DNA of 64,000 nt from Kofleriaceae bacterium (GTDB lineage Bacteria; Myxococcota_A; Polyangia; Haliangiales; Haliangiaceae): positions 48,599-112,598 of the forward strand of contig JAGPCY010000032.1 in NCBI GenBank assembly GCA_018057825.1, written 5' to 3'. The notes under the pieces were generated by a model. It was not told the DNA's origin and made no database searches. It worked only from the letters and a program-made list of their open reading frames with translations. The position numbers and the translations under genes were made by a program. This document shows positions 20,657 through 29,029 of this stretch, piece after piece. Numbering within the stretch: the first letter of the stretch is position 1; each line of letters begins with the position of its first letter.

Positions 20657-20685
20657 TTGACGGCGCGCTCGCCGCGCTCTACCTA
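20657..20685 (+). promoter_or_regulatory. Probable promoter TTGACG-N17-TACCTA, leaderless
   Basis: TTGACG (20657-20662) and TACCTA (20680-20685) are 17 nt apart, and the latter ends 6 nt before the ATG of the first SGNH gene. Transcription would start at or next to the A of ATG. This is one of the two best -35/-10 pairs in the window. It would allow the acylation cluster to be expressed apart from the sigma/FecR pair. Confidence 0.5.
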
Positions 20686-20691
20686 CGGCGG

Positions 20692-22113
20692 ATGGCGCAC
20701 GCACAGCGTCAACCCTGGTCGGTCGCGCCGAGCCTCGGCGCCTTCGCGGCCGCGTCGCTCGCGGCCGCGCTCCTCCTCGACGGAGGCGTGCGCGCGATCC
20801 GGCACTTGCCGATCGAACGGCCGGCGCCGCCGCCGTCGGCGCCGACCGCGCCGAGCCAGGCCGACGGCGCGCCCCCGGTCGCCGAGGCCCCGCCGCCGCC
20901 CTTGCCGCCGCGCCCCGACCTGGCGCCGGAGCGCGCGCCCGGCGGCAAGCCGCTGTCGATCGCCGGCAAGACCGTCGAGGACTTCTGCGTCGAGCCCCTC
21001 GGCGCCACCGACGCCTGCCGGCGCTGGTCCCTCGACGGCTTCTACGCGGCCCTGGCCGCCAGCGAGGCCGGGCGCGCGCCGCGGGCCACCCGGGTGTCGT
21101 GGTACGGCGACTCGGTGTCGGCGGCCGACGCCGTTCCCGGTCGGCTGCGGGCTCGCCTGCAGGACGTGTTCGGCGACGGCGGCCCGGGCTTCGTGCACGC
21201 GGTCGCGCCCCACCGCTTCAACCACAACCTCGCGGTCGCGCGCAGCGCGTCGGGCTCGTGGAAGTCCTGGGGCGTGTCCCTGGCCAACATCGGCGACGAC
21301 CTGTACGGCGTCGGCAACGCGACCGCCGAGGGCCACGGGACGATCAAGCTCTCGGCCAAGACCCCGACCGGCAAGCTGTCGGCGGTCGAGGTCTACTACC
21401 TGGCGCAACCCGGCGGCGGCACCGCCGAGCTGGTCGTCGACGGTGAGGTCAAGGCCAGCCTCGACACCGCCGCCGAGAAGAAGCAGGCCCGCTTCGCGGC
21501 CGTGGCCCTGGCCGACGCCGAGCACAAGCTCGAGCTGCGGTCGTCGGGCAAGGTGCGGCTGTTCGGCTTCACCCTCGAGCGCGCCGCCGGCGTCGTCGTC
21601 GACAACATGGCGTTGGTCAGCGCCAACGCCAAGAACATGCTCAACAACCGGGCCGACCACTGGACGAGCCAGCTCGCGCATCGCGAGGCCGATCTGATCG
21701 TGATCATGATCGGCACCAACGAGGCGCAGTGGTTGTCGGGCAGCGACCGCGCAATGGCCGAGTACCTGGAGACCTGGCGCAAGCTCCTGGCGCCGGTGCG
21801 CGCCGCGCGACCCCAGGCGTCGTGCCTGGTCGTCTCGCCCCTCGATCAGGCCGAGGTCAAGGACGACAAGCTGGTGCCGCGCCGCGGTCTGCCGGCGATG
21901 GTCGCGACCCAGCGGGCGGCGGCCCAGGCCCTGGGCTGCGGCTTCTGGGACACCTTCACCTGGATGGGCGGTTCGGGCGCGGCGATCAAGTGGAACCGGC
22001 GCGGGCTCCTGGGCTCCGACTTCGCGCACATGTCCGGCAAGGGCAGCGCCCAGGTCGCCGATGGCCTGGCGGACGCGCTGATCGCCGGCTACAAGGCCTA
22101 CAAGGGCCGGTGA
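20692..22113 (+). CDS. Membrane-anchored SGNH/GDSL hydrolase-like protein
   Basis: 473 residues. An N-terminal hydrophobic helix (about 15-32) is a signal anchor; a Pro-rich linker follows. Block I is WYGDSVSAAD with the nucleophile Ser at 141, and the block III/V elements are VIMIGTNEAQW and SDFAHMSGKG (Asp-x-x-His). This matches periplasmic SGNH proteins that transfer or remove O-acetyl groups. Located directly upstream of a second SGNH protein and an AlgI-like MBOAT protein, so a role in exopolysaccharide or cell-envelope O-acylation is likely. Confidence 0.85.
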   Translation: MAHAQRQPWSVAPSLGAFAAASLAAALLLDGGVRAIRHLPIERPAPPPSAPTAPSQADGAPPVAEAPPPPLPPRPDLAPERAPGGKPLSIAGKTVEDFCVEPLGATDACRRWSLDGFYAALAASEAGRAPRATRVSWYGDSVSAADAVPGRLRARLQDVFGDGGPGFVHAVAPHRFNHNLAVARSASGSWKSWGVSLANIGDDLYGVGNATAEGHGTIKLSAKTPTGKLSAVEVYYLAQPGGGTAELVVDGEVKASLDTAAEKKQARFAAVALADAEHKLELRSSGKVRLFGFTLERAAGVVVDNMALVSANAKNMLNNRADHWTSQLAHREADLIVIMIGTNEAQWLSGSDRAMAEYLETWRKLLAPVRAARPQASCLVVSPLDQAEVKDDKLVPRRGLPAMVATQRAAAQALGCGFWDTFTWMGGSGAAIKWNRRGLLGSDFAHMSGKGSAQVADGLADALIAGYKAYKGR

Positions 22114-23492
22114 CGACGCACCGATCGATAGCCGCGCTGGTCGCGCTCGTCGGCGCGTGCAGCGGCACGCCCAGCGAACCCGCGCCGCGGACCCCGAGCG
22201 TCGAGGCCGCGCCGGCCGGCGACGACGCGCGCGACGCCGGGCTCGACGACGCCGCCCCGCCCGACGCCGCGCCGGTCCTGCCGGTCCTCGCCGTCCCCCC
22301 CGGCGCCCTCGACGGCTTCCACGCCGCCCTCGATCGCGCCGCCGACGGTCGCGTCCTGGTGATGGTCTTCGGCGACTCGCACACCGCCGGCGATCAGCTC
22401 ACCGGCACGTTGCGCCGGCTGCTGGGCGCCGCCCACGGCTTCGGCGGCCGCGGCTTCGTCTTGCCGGGCCGGCCGGCGATCCGTCACTACTACCTGCGCG
22501 ACATCGCCTACGGCTCCGAGGGCAAGTGGCAGGCCGAGCTCGGCGGCAAGCGCGACAACCGCGAGCCCTTCGGCCTGGCCGGGGTCCGCAGCCACACGAC
22601 CGACAAGCGGGCGGTGGCGTGGGTCGCGACCTGCGCGAGCTGCCCGGTCGATCAGGTGGCGCGCTTCGACATCTTCCACCTGATGACCGCGACCTCGGGG
22701 GCCTTCAGCTACCGGGTCGACGATGGCCCGTGGACCAAGGTGTCGACCCGGCTGCCGCGCGGCGCCGCCGGTCCGACGCCGACCGTGACCCCGGTCGCGG
22801 TGCCCGACGGCCGCCACAAGCTGACCCTCAAGCACGCCGGCGGCGGGCCGATCGAGCTGTTCGGCGTCGCCCTCGAGCGCGACCGCGGGGTCGTGGTCGA
22901 CGCCCTCGGCGTGGTCGGTCGGCGCCTGACCCACCTGGCGAGCTGGGACTGGTCGGTGATCGGCCCACAGGTGTCGGCGCGGGCGCCGGCCCTGGTGGTC
23001 CTGCAGTACGGCACCAACGAGGCCGACGATCCGACCCTCGATCTCGGCGCGCTGGCCCGGGCCTACGACAAGGTCATCGCCGAGGTCCGGGCCGCCGCCC
23101 CCGGGGCCTCGATCCTACTCCTCGGTCCCCCCGACATGGGCGAGCGCGAGGCCGGGCGGGCCTGCGACAAGCTCCCGCCGCCCGCCGATCCCGACGCCGG
23201 CGTGCCCTTCGAATGCCAGTGGCGGACGCCGGCCATGTTGCCGCTGGTGATCGACGTCCAGCGCCAGGCCGCGGCGCGCAACCAGGTCGCGTTCTTCGAC
23301 ACCTTCGCCGCCATGGGAGGCGGCAACCAGATGGAGGCGATGTTCACCGCCGATCCGCCGCTGGCGTTCTCGGATCACGTCCACCTGACCGCGCTCGGCT
23401 ACCAGCGCTGGGCCGAGCTCCTGGGCGCCGCGCTCGCCGACGAGCGCGCCCGCTGGCGCGCGATCGATCCGACCGCGCGGCCCGCGCCGTAG
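22110..23492 (+). CDS. SGNH-family lipoprotein
   Basis: 460 residues from a GTG that overlaps the preceding stop. Leader THRSIAALVALVGAC has lipobox VGAC, followed by an Asp/Ala/Pro linker. Catalytic blocks: VFGDSHTAGDQL with Ser90, LQYGTNEADDP and FSDHVHLTALGYQRW with the Asp/His pair. Similar overall layout to its upstream neighbour (about the same length, accessory beta domain between block I and III), so the two are likely ancient duplicates. As a lipoprotein it would act from the outer or inner membrane surface on acylated glycan. Confidence 0.87.
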   Translation: MTTHRSIAALVALVGACSGTPSEPAPRTPSVEAAPAGDDARDAGLDDAAPPDAAPVLPVLAVPPGALDGFHAALDRAADGRVLVMVFGDSHTAGDQLTGTLRRLLGAAHGFGGRGFVLPGRPAIRHYYLRDIAYGSEGKWQAELGGKRDNREPFGLAGVRSHTTDKRAVAWVATCASCPVDQVARFDIFHLMTATSGAFSYRVDDGPWTKVSTRLPRGAAGPTPTVTPVAVPDGRHKLTLKHAGGGPIELFGVALERDRGVVVDALGVVGRRLTHLASWDWSVIGPQVSARAPALVVLQYGTNEADDPTLDLGALARAYDKVIAEVRAAAPGASILLLGPPDMGEREAGRACDKLPPPADPDAGVPFECQWRTPAMLPLVIDVQRQAAARNQVAFFDTFAAMGGGNQMEAMFTADPPLAFSDHVHLTALGYQRWAELLGAALADERARWRAIDPTARPAP

Positions 23493-23496
23493 CGCG

Positions 23497-25815
23497 ATGC
23501 TGTTCTCCAGCCCGCAATACCCGCTGTTCCTCGCGGCGGTGTTCTTCCTCTACGGCCTGGCCCGCACCGGCCGGTGGCCCGGCTCGATCGCGCGGGTCCT
23601 GCTCATGGTCGTCCTGGGCGACCTGGTCTACGTGCTCCTCACCCACGAGGTCGCGTCGCTGTGGGATCCGATCGGCGGCGTCGCGCTGTCCTTGCTGATC
23701 GACGCGCCGGCGCCGGAGCTGTGGCGCTTGCCGCTCGGCCTGTTCGTCCTGGGCGGCTCGATCCGGCTCGGCCTCAACCTGGCGGGCCGCCACGCACCGG
23801 CGTCGCCGTCCGCGCCCGCCGCGCTCACCCACCGCGGCACCCGCGCCCGCGTCGTCCGTCGGGGCAAGAAGGGCAAGGGCAAGGGGCGCCCGGCCGCGCC
23901 GCCCAGCACCACCGGCGATCCGGCCGCCGCCGAGCGCGTGTCGGCCTGGTCGGCTCACGTCCTGACCGGCGTCCTCCTCGCGCTGGGATGCGCGGTCGCG
24001 ATCGGCTGGCTGACCGGCACCCTCGACGCGATGTCGGCCGCCCTCGCCGCGATCGGTCACCTGGTCTACCTGATCGGCCTGGGCTTCGCGATCGGCGCGG
24101 CCCAGACCGAGCGCGGGCGCCGGCTCGGCCGCGTCCTCATCCTCGGCCTGGTCAGCGCGGTCTTCTACCACGCGTGGGCGGCCGGCCAGACCGGCGCCTA
24201 CCAGTACCTCCTGGCGCTGATCGCAGCGACGATCGTCCTCGACTTCTACCTGGCGCGTGCGATCGAGGCCAGCGAGCAGCCGTGGCTGCGTCTGACGCTC
24301 CTGATCGTCAGCCTGGTGTCGAACCTCGGCATCCTCGCGGTCTTCAAGTACGCCGACTTCTTCCGCCTCGAGGTCCTGGGCGTCGACGGCGAGCCGTGGC
24401 ATCTGCTCCTGCCGGCCGGCATCTCGTTTCACACCTTCCAGTCGTTGTCGTACACCGTCGACGTCTACCGCCGCGAGATCCGCGCGACCCGCTCGGTGGT
24501 CGAGCTGACGACCTTCGTCTTGTTCTTCCCGCAGCTCGTGGCCGGGCCGATCGTCCGCGCCCGCGAGCTCCTGCCTCAGCTCTCGGACCTGCCGCTGTTC
24601 GAGCGCACCCGCGCCGCCGACGGCCTGTTTCGCATCCTGGTCGGCCTGGCCAAGAAGGTCGCGCTGGCCGACTTCCTCGGCGGCGCCCTGGCCGATCGGG
24701 TGTTCCAGCACCCCGAGTGGTACTCGTCGGCCGAGGTCGCGGCCGGCGTGGTCGCGTACGCGTTCCAGATCTACCTCGACTTCTCGGCCTACAGCGACAT
24801 CGCGATCGGCTCGGCCCAGCTCCTGGGCTTCACGCTGCCGGAGAACTTCCGCACGCCGTATCGCTCCCCCAGCCTGCAGGACTTCTGGCGGCGCTGGCAC
24901 ATCTCGCTGTCGTCGTGGCTGCGCGACTACCTGTACATCCCGCTCGGCGGCAATCGCGGCGGCGAGCTGTCGACCTATCAGAACCTGATCCTCACCATGC
25001 TCCTCGGCGGGCTGTGGCACGGCGCCAACTGGACCTTCATCGTCTGGGGCCTGCTCCACGGCGGCGGCCTGGCGGCCACGCGCCTCACCCAGCGCGCGAC
25101 CCGGCCGCTGCGGGTGCTGGCGATCGCCAGCGGGATCTTCGCCGTCGGTCTGACGATCGATCTCGTCGGGCTCGAGCCGAGCCAGCCGTGGGCGCACCTG
25201 GCCTTCGCCTGGCTCTACAGTGTGCCGCTGTGGGCGGCGCTGACCGCGCTCCTGGCCGGGTTGCCGGAGCCGACCGTGGTCGGTACGCCGCGGCCGCAGC
25301 TCGCCTTGCTCTACCGGCTCGCCGCCGGCGCGGCCTTCGCCGGCGCCCTGGCCATGCTGCAGTGGGGGCCGGTGCCGCTGGTGTCGATGCTGGTCGTGAT
25401 GGGCGCGATCGCGGCGCTCTTCGCCGACGTCGCCGAGGTCGGGCCGAGCCCGGCCGCGGCCGTCGCCTGGGGCCAGTGGGCGCTAGCGCGGGGCGTCGCC
25501 GTGGTGCTGGTCTTCGTCTACGTGTGCCTGGCGTGGATCTTCTTCCGCGCGGTCGACTTCGATAACGCCCTGGCGGTGCTGTCGCGGCTCGGCGCCCTCG
25601 AGTGGGACACCCCCAACCTGATCCCGGTGGTCAAGCTCGCGCTCCTGACCGCGGTGGTCAGCCACTGGTTCGCGCCGCGCAGCTTCGCCGCCCTGCGCGA
25701 CGCCTTCGTCCGCGCGCCGTGGTGGGCGCAGGGCGTGGTGATGGCCGCCGCCGCGCGGATCCTCGCCGAGCTCGCGCACCCGACGATCGTGCCGTTCATC
25801 TACTTCCAGTTCTGA
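23497..25815 (+). CDS. MBOAT-family O-acyltransferase (AlgI-like)
   Basis: 772 residues, longer than typical AlgI (about 520) because of an extra ~170-residue N-terminal membrane region and a C-terminal extension with further helices. The MBOAT core contains GISFHTFQSLSYTVDVYR, FFPQLVAGPIVRARELLPQ, the DFWRRWHISLS segment and the catalytic-type histidines H508 in GLWHGANW and H521 in LLHGGGL. It should import acyl groups from cytoplasmic acyl-CoA and pass them to the two upstream SGNH proteins (AlgI/J/X or PatA/B logic). Starts 4 bp after the upstream stop. Confidence 0.9.
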   Translation: MLFSSPQYPLFLAAVFFLYGLARTGRWPGSIARVLLMVVLGDLVYVLLTHEVASLWDPIGGVALSLLIDAPAPELWRLPLGLFVLGGSIRLGLNLAGRHAPASPSAPAALTHRGTRARVVRRGKKGKGKGRPAAPPSTTGDPAAAERVSAWSAHVLTGVLLALGCAVAIGWLTGTLDAMSAALAAIGHLVYLIGLGFAIGAAQTERGRRLGRVLILGLVSAVFYHAWAAGQTGAYQYLLALIAATIVLDFYLARAIEASEQPWLRLTLLIVSLVSNLGILAVFKYADFFRLEVLGVDGEPWHLLLPAGISFHTFQSLSYTVDVYRREIRATRSVVELTTFVLFFPQLVAGPIVRARELLPQLSDLPLFERTRAADGLFRILVGLAKKVALADFLGGALADRVFQHPEWYSSAEVAAGVVAYAFQIYLDFSAYSDIAIGSAQLLGFTLPENFRTPYRSPSLQDFWRRWHISLSSWLRDYLYIPLGGNRGGELSTYQNLILTMLLGGLWHGANWTFIVWGLLHGGGLAATRLTQRATRPLRVLAIASGIFAVGLTIDLVGLEPSQPWAHLAFAWLYSVPLWAALTALLAGLPEPTVVGTPRPQLALLYRLAAGAAFAGALAMLQWGPVPLVSMLVVMGAIAALFADVAEVGPSPAAAVAWGQWALARGVAVVLVFVYVCLAWIFFRAVDFDNALAVLSRLGALEWDTPNLIPVVKLALLTAVVSHWFAPRSFAALRDAFVRAPWWAQGVVMAAAARILAELAHPTIVPFIYFQF

Positions 25816-25844
25816 CTTCCAGTTCTGAGCCTGGCGACCGCGGC

Positions 25845-26678
25845 TCAATCGATCGTGCCGACGATCAGATCGTCGAAGCCGATCACGTCGGAGCCGGGCT
25901 CCGCCCCGGGGCCATCGACGATCGTGACCACGACCCGATCGAATCGCCGGCTGGGATCGACCCGCCCGTAGAAGGCGAGGTTGCCGTCGATCGCGTCGAC
26001 CGGCGGGACCTCGAGGGTGTCGACCACGGTGGCGCCCATCGCCAGCTCGATCCGCAGGGTGCTGCCGAAGTCGCCGGCGTCGGTGATGAACATCCCGACG
26101 GCGTCGGCCGGCTCGCCCAGGTTCAGCGTGAACGCCGCCGCCGACTGCAGCCAGCGCCCGACGTCGACCACGCCGCCCGGTCCCGGGGTGGTGTTGAAGC
26201 GCCCGTAGCCGGTCTCCTCCGAGACCGTCGCGTACATGGCGGGCTGGAGGCCGGTCCGGCTCTGCTCCAGCCGGGTGCGACCGCCACCCCAGTCGGTCAG
26301 CACTTGCAGCGACGCCGGATCGCCGGCGCCCGGCAGCGCGCCCAGGGGAGCGGCCTCGAAGCCCTCCGAGGCTCGCCGGGTCAGCCGGGCCACGAACGCG
26401 GCCTGGGCGGCGACGGCGGCGCTGCCGCTGGTCGGGAACACGCCGCCCGCGGCCTGATCGACCGCGTTGTTGCCGAAGAACGTGCCGGGCGTGGGGTCGG
26501 CGTCGGGGGTGCCGGCGTCGATCGGCGCGTCGGGATCGCCGGCGTCGGCCGCCGTCGCGTCGGCCGCCGTCGCGTCGGTACCGCCGTCGATGGGGTTCGG
26601 GCCCGCGTCGGGGATGGCGGCCGGATCACGACCGCAGGCGGCCGCGCCAGCGGCGAGGAACAACAGCCAGGAGCGCAT
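25845..26678 (-). CDS. Lipoprotein with Asp-rich linker and beta-sandwich-like domain
   Basis: 277 residues. Leader MRSWLLFLAAGAAAC has lipobox AAAC. A 45-residue linker of Asp/Ala/Pro repeats follows, then a domain of about 190 residues rich in beta strands: EEPADAVGMFITDAGDF-like segments, LRIELAMGATVVDTL and VVVTIVDGPGAEPGSDVIGFDDLIVG. The terminal DVIGFDDLIVG strand pattern recurs in PEP-CTERM/lectin-like modules, but no exact family is claimed. Probably surface-exposed. Convergent with the MBOAT gene (29 bp apart). Confidence 0.7.
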   Translation of the reverse strand: MRSWLLFLAAGAAACGRDPAAIPDAGPNPIDGGTDATAADATAADAGDPDAPIDAGTPDADPTPGTFFGNNAVDQAAGGVFPTSGSAAVAAQAAFVARLTRRASEGFEAAPLGALPGAGDPASLQVLTDWGGGRTRLEQSRTGLQPAMYATVSEETGYGRFNTTPGPGGVVDVGRWLQSAAAFTLNLGEPADAVGMFITDAGDFGSTLRIELAMGATVVDTLEVPPVDAIDGNLAFYGRVDPSRRFDRVVVTIVDGPGAEPGSDVIGFDDLIVGTID

Positions 26679-26684
26679 CGCGGC

Positions 26685-26712
26685 ATTATCGGCGTCCCGC
26701 GGCGGCGATCAA
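26685..26712 (-). promoter_or_regulatory. Probable promoter TTGATC-N16-GATAAT, leaderless
   Basis: On the minus strand TTGATC (26707-26712) is followed after 16 nt by GATAAT (26685-26690), which ends 6 nt before the ATG of the lipoprotein gene. One of the clearest sigma70-type promoters in the window. Confidence 0.5.
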
Positions 26713-26808
26713 CCGGCCGCCCAGGGGTGAGCCAGAAGTGGCCAGAGGGTGAGCCACGGCCCGGAGCGCGTCGCCGCCGGCCAGCCGCCCGCCTGGGGCG
26801 CCCGCGAA

Positions 26809-27732
26809 TCAGGTCCCGCCGGCGGCGGCGCGCCGGACCTTGCCGGCCCCCATGTACTCGCAGCGGCCGCGGCCCCGCCACACCTCGACCGACTTGGCCC
26901 AGCCGTGGCTGCCGCCCTTGCGCGCCAGGGCCTTGTAGTAGGCGCGCCGGCCGACGAACAGATCGAGCTGGTGGCCGTCGATCCCGCCGCCGGTGTCGAC
27001 CGCGATCACGCAGCCGTCGTGGATGAAGCCGCCGACCCCGCGCGGCCCGGGCATGCGCACGCCATCGAGGGCCGGGATGTAGAGCGTGGTGCCCAGGGGC
27101 ACGATCGCCGGATCGACCGCGACCGAGCGAAACGGCGACAGCGGCTTGCCGCTGCCCCCGGTGCCCCACTCCTTGCTCGCCGCGACGATGTGGAAGCACG
27201 GCCGGCCGCACTGGCAGCGGGTCGCGACGTTGACCAGCCGGCCGTCGCGCAGCTTGCCGGTGCCCTGGAGCTGGACCTGAGCGGCGAAGGCCCGGGTCAC
27301 GTGGGCCAGGGGGCGGCAGTGCTGGTCGTTGAGGGGCACCAGGTCGCCGCCCGGCCCCGCGGCGGCCAGCGTGACCTCGGTCGAGTCGACGCCCGCGTCC
27401 GGGGCGCCCGCCGAGCCAGCGACCGCCGGGCCGGCCACCGCGTTGTCGTTGGCCGGCGTCATCTCAGCCTCGTGGATGATGAAGTAGAAGGTCATCTGGA
27501 ACCGGCCGATCGGCTCCTCGGCCGGCGGTGGCGGTGGGGCCACCTCGAGACCAGCGTCGATCGCGGGCGCGACGGCGACCGCGGGGGCGGTGAGGTCGAG
27601 TCGGGTCGCGCCGTGGTCGCAGGCCAGGACCCCCAGGCCGGCGGCGGCCAGGGCCAGCGAACGTCGGCGAAGTCGATCCACGATCGCCCGCAGGCGGCGG
27701 GCGGCGCGGTGGAGGGCGTCGGCGATTCGCAT
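26809..27732 (-). CDS. 3D-domain protein (MltA/EmtA-related, secreted)
   Basis: 307 residues. The N-terminal region has a hydrophobic stretch SLALAAAGLGVLAC (possible lipobox VLAC after a long basic n-region). A linker follows, then a beta-rich region, and near the C-terminus the 3D domain: VAVDPAIVPLGTTLYIPAL and AVDTGGGIDGHQLDLFVG, with the three Asp residues that name the domain. 3D domains occur in lytic transglycosylases (MltA) and resuscitation-type factors, but here there is no MltA barrel. Probably binds or cleaves peptidoglycan. Divergent from the cytochrome-YeeE gene. Confidence 0.8.
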   Translation of the reverse strand: MRIADALHRAARRLRAIVDRLRRRSLALAAAGLGVLACDHGATRLDLTAPAVAVAPAIDAGLEVAPPPPPAEEPIGRFQMTFYFIIHEAEMTPANDNAVAGPAVAGSAGAPDAGVDSTEVTLAAAGPGGDLVPLNDQHCRPLAHVTRAFAAQVQLQGTGKLRDGRLVNVATRCQCGRPCFHIVAASKEWGTGGSGKPLSPFRSVAVDPAIVPLGTTLYIPALDGVRMPGPRGVGGFIHDGCVIAVDTGGGIDGHQLDLFVGRRAYYKALARKGGSHGWAKSVEVWRGRGRCEYMGAGKVRRAAAGGT

Positions 27733-27877
27733 GGTTGCCTCGTCGTTCGGGTGGCCGCCGGCGGCATGCCTCCGGCGATCACCCGCGGTTGGGTCCCGCA
27801 CCGATCATCCCTGGACTCGTGGGGCGAGCCGCTCGTGGATCACCGGGCGCGGGAGGTCGGTTGGGACAGGTGCGGTG

Positions 27878-27897
27878 CGGTTCCTCTGGGGGAACCG
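27878..27897. promoter_or_regulatory. Inverted repeat upstream of cytochrome-YeeE gene
   Basis: CGGTTCC and GGAACCG are 7-bp perfect arms with a 6-nt spacer, in the 286-bp gap between the divergent 3D-domain and cytochrome-YeeE genes. Looks like an operator; the regulator is unknown. Around 27930-27970 the gap is locally AT-richer (GAAAAACG, ACAAATTGG, TATTCT), as expected near a promoter. Confidence 0.4.
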
Positions 27898-28018
27898 AAA
27901 GTGTACCCAGGTTCGCCGCCGGCCGGGGCGGAAAAACGACCTGCCCGACAAATTGGCCGGACCTATTCTCGGGCTGCCGGCGCGGGTCTCTGGCATACCG
28001 CCTGCTGTCTCTCGAGGC

Positions 28019-29029
28019 GTGCGTCCCGCGATCCTCATCGCCCTCGCGTTCGCCGTCGTCGCCGCGCCGCGCTCGTCGACAGCGCAGTGTTCCGCCAACG
28101 CCTCGTCCTGCGTGAGCTGCCACGAGACGCAGGGCCTGCGCCCGGTGCTCGGCGACGCGCAGCCCTGGCACGTCGATCACGGCTTCGGCGATCTGTGCTC
28201 GGCCTGCCACGGCGGCGCGCCGGGCGAGGAGGACCAGACCCGAGCCCATCGCGGCCGCCGCGAACCGCTGATCGCGATCGAGGACGCCTGCGCCGGTTGC
28301 CATCGCGACGACGCCGCCGCGCGCGCCGCCGGCTACCAGGCCGCGCTGGCCGCGCGCCCGCCAGAGGCGCCGTCGCCGCCACCGCCGCGCGCCCCTCGGG
28401 TCGCCGGGACGTCGCGCCCCGCCGATCCGTACCTCGCTGCGCTCGCGCTCGCGCTGGCCCTCGCCCTGGTGGTCGCGGTGCGCCGGCCCCGCCTCGCCGC
28501 CGCCGGGCCCGCCCTCGCCGCCGCGGTCCGCGCGCCGACCTGGAGTCCCTACGCCGCCGGCGCGCTCCTCGGCGCCATCGTCGGCACCGCCGCGGTCGCC
28601 CTCGGCCGCCCCCTGGCCGCGTCGAGCGCGGTCGACAAGCTGGCCGCGTACCTCGGCCGCTGGTGGTTCGCCGACGCGCCGTACTACCGCTACCAGATGG
28701 CGCCCGGCATCACCTGGCAGGTCTGGCTCGTGATCGGGGTCCTCGGCGGCGCCTTCGCCTCGGCGCGGTGGTCCGGGCAGGCGCGCTGGCGCTGGTTGCC
28801 CGACGCGCAATGGGGGCCGCGCTTCGGTCCGAGCCGCGGCCGTCGCCTGGTCGTGGCCTTCCTCGGCGCGGTGCTGGTCCAGGTCGGCGCCGGGATCGCC
28901 GGCGGCTGCACCAGCGGCCTGGCGATCTCGGGTGGCGCGGTCCTGGCGCCGGCCGCGTTCCTGTTCATGGCCGGGATGTTCGCCGGCGGGATCCCGACGG
29001 CCTGGCTCTGGTACCGGAGGGCGCCATGA
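28019..29029 (+). CDS. Triheme c-type cytochrome fused to YeeE/YedE (TsuA-like) transporter half
   Basis: 336 residues from GTG. A signal-like segment (about 5-22) leads into a periplasmic cytochrome module with three CxxCH motifs: CVSCH (31-35), CSACH (60-64) and CAGCH (91-95), plus extra His (HVDH) as possible axial ligands. After a Pro-rich linker come about six membrane helices with the YeeE/YedE signature GIAGGCTSGLAISGG, whose Cys is the sulfur-relay residue in thiosulfate/sulfur transporters. The fusion suggests electron transfer coupled to sulfur-compound uptake (inference). ATGA overlap with the second half. Confidence 0.8.
   Translation: MRPAILIALAFAVVAAPRSSTAQCSANASSCVSCHETQGLRPVLGDAQPWHVDHGFGDLCSACHGGAPGEEDQTRAHRGRREPLIAIEDACAGCHRDDAAARAAGYQAALAARPPEAPSPPPPRAPRVAGTSRPADPYLAALALALALALVVAVRRPRLAAAGPALAAAVRAPTWSPYAAGALLGAIVGTAAVALGRPLAASSAVDKLAAYLGRWWFADAPYYRYQMAPGITWQVWLVIGVLGGAFASARWSGQARWRWLPDAQWGPRFGPSRGRRLVVAFLGAVLVQVGAGIAGGCTSGLAISGGAVLAPAAFLFMAGMFAGGIPTAWLWYRRAP

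Noticed and set aside
22110..23492. Longer N-terminus of the second SGNH protein starting near 21729
   Set aside because: The extension overlaps the previous gene and contains no domain, while the GTG start gives a proper lipoprotein leader.
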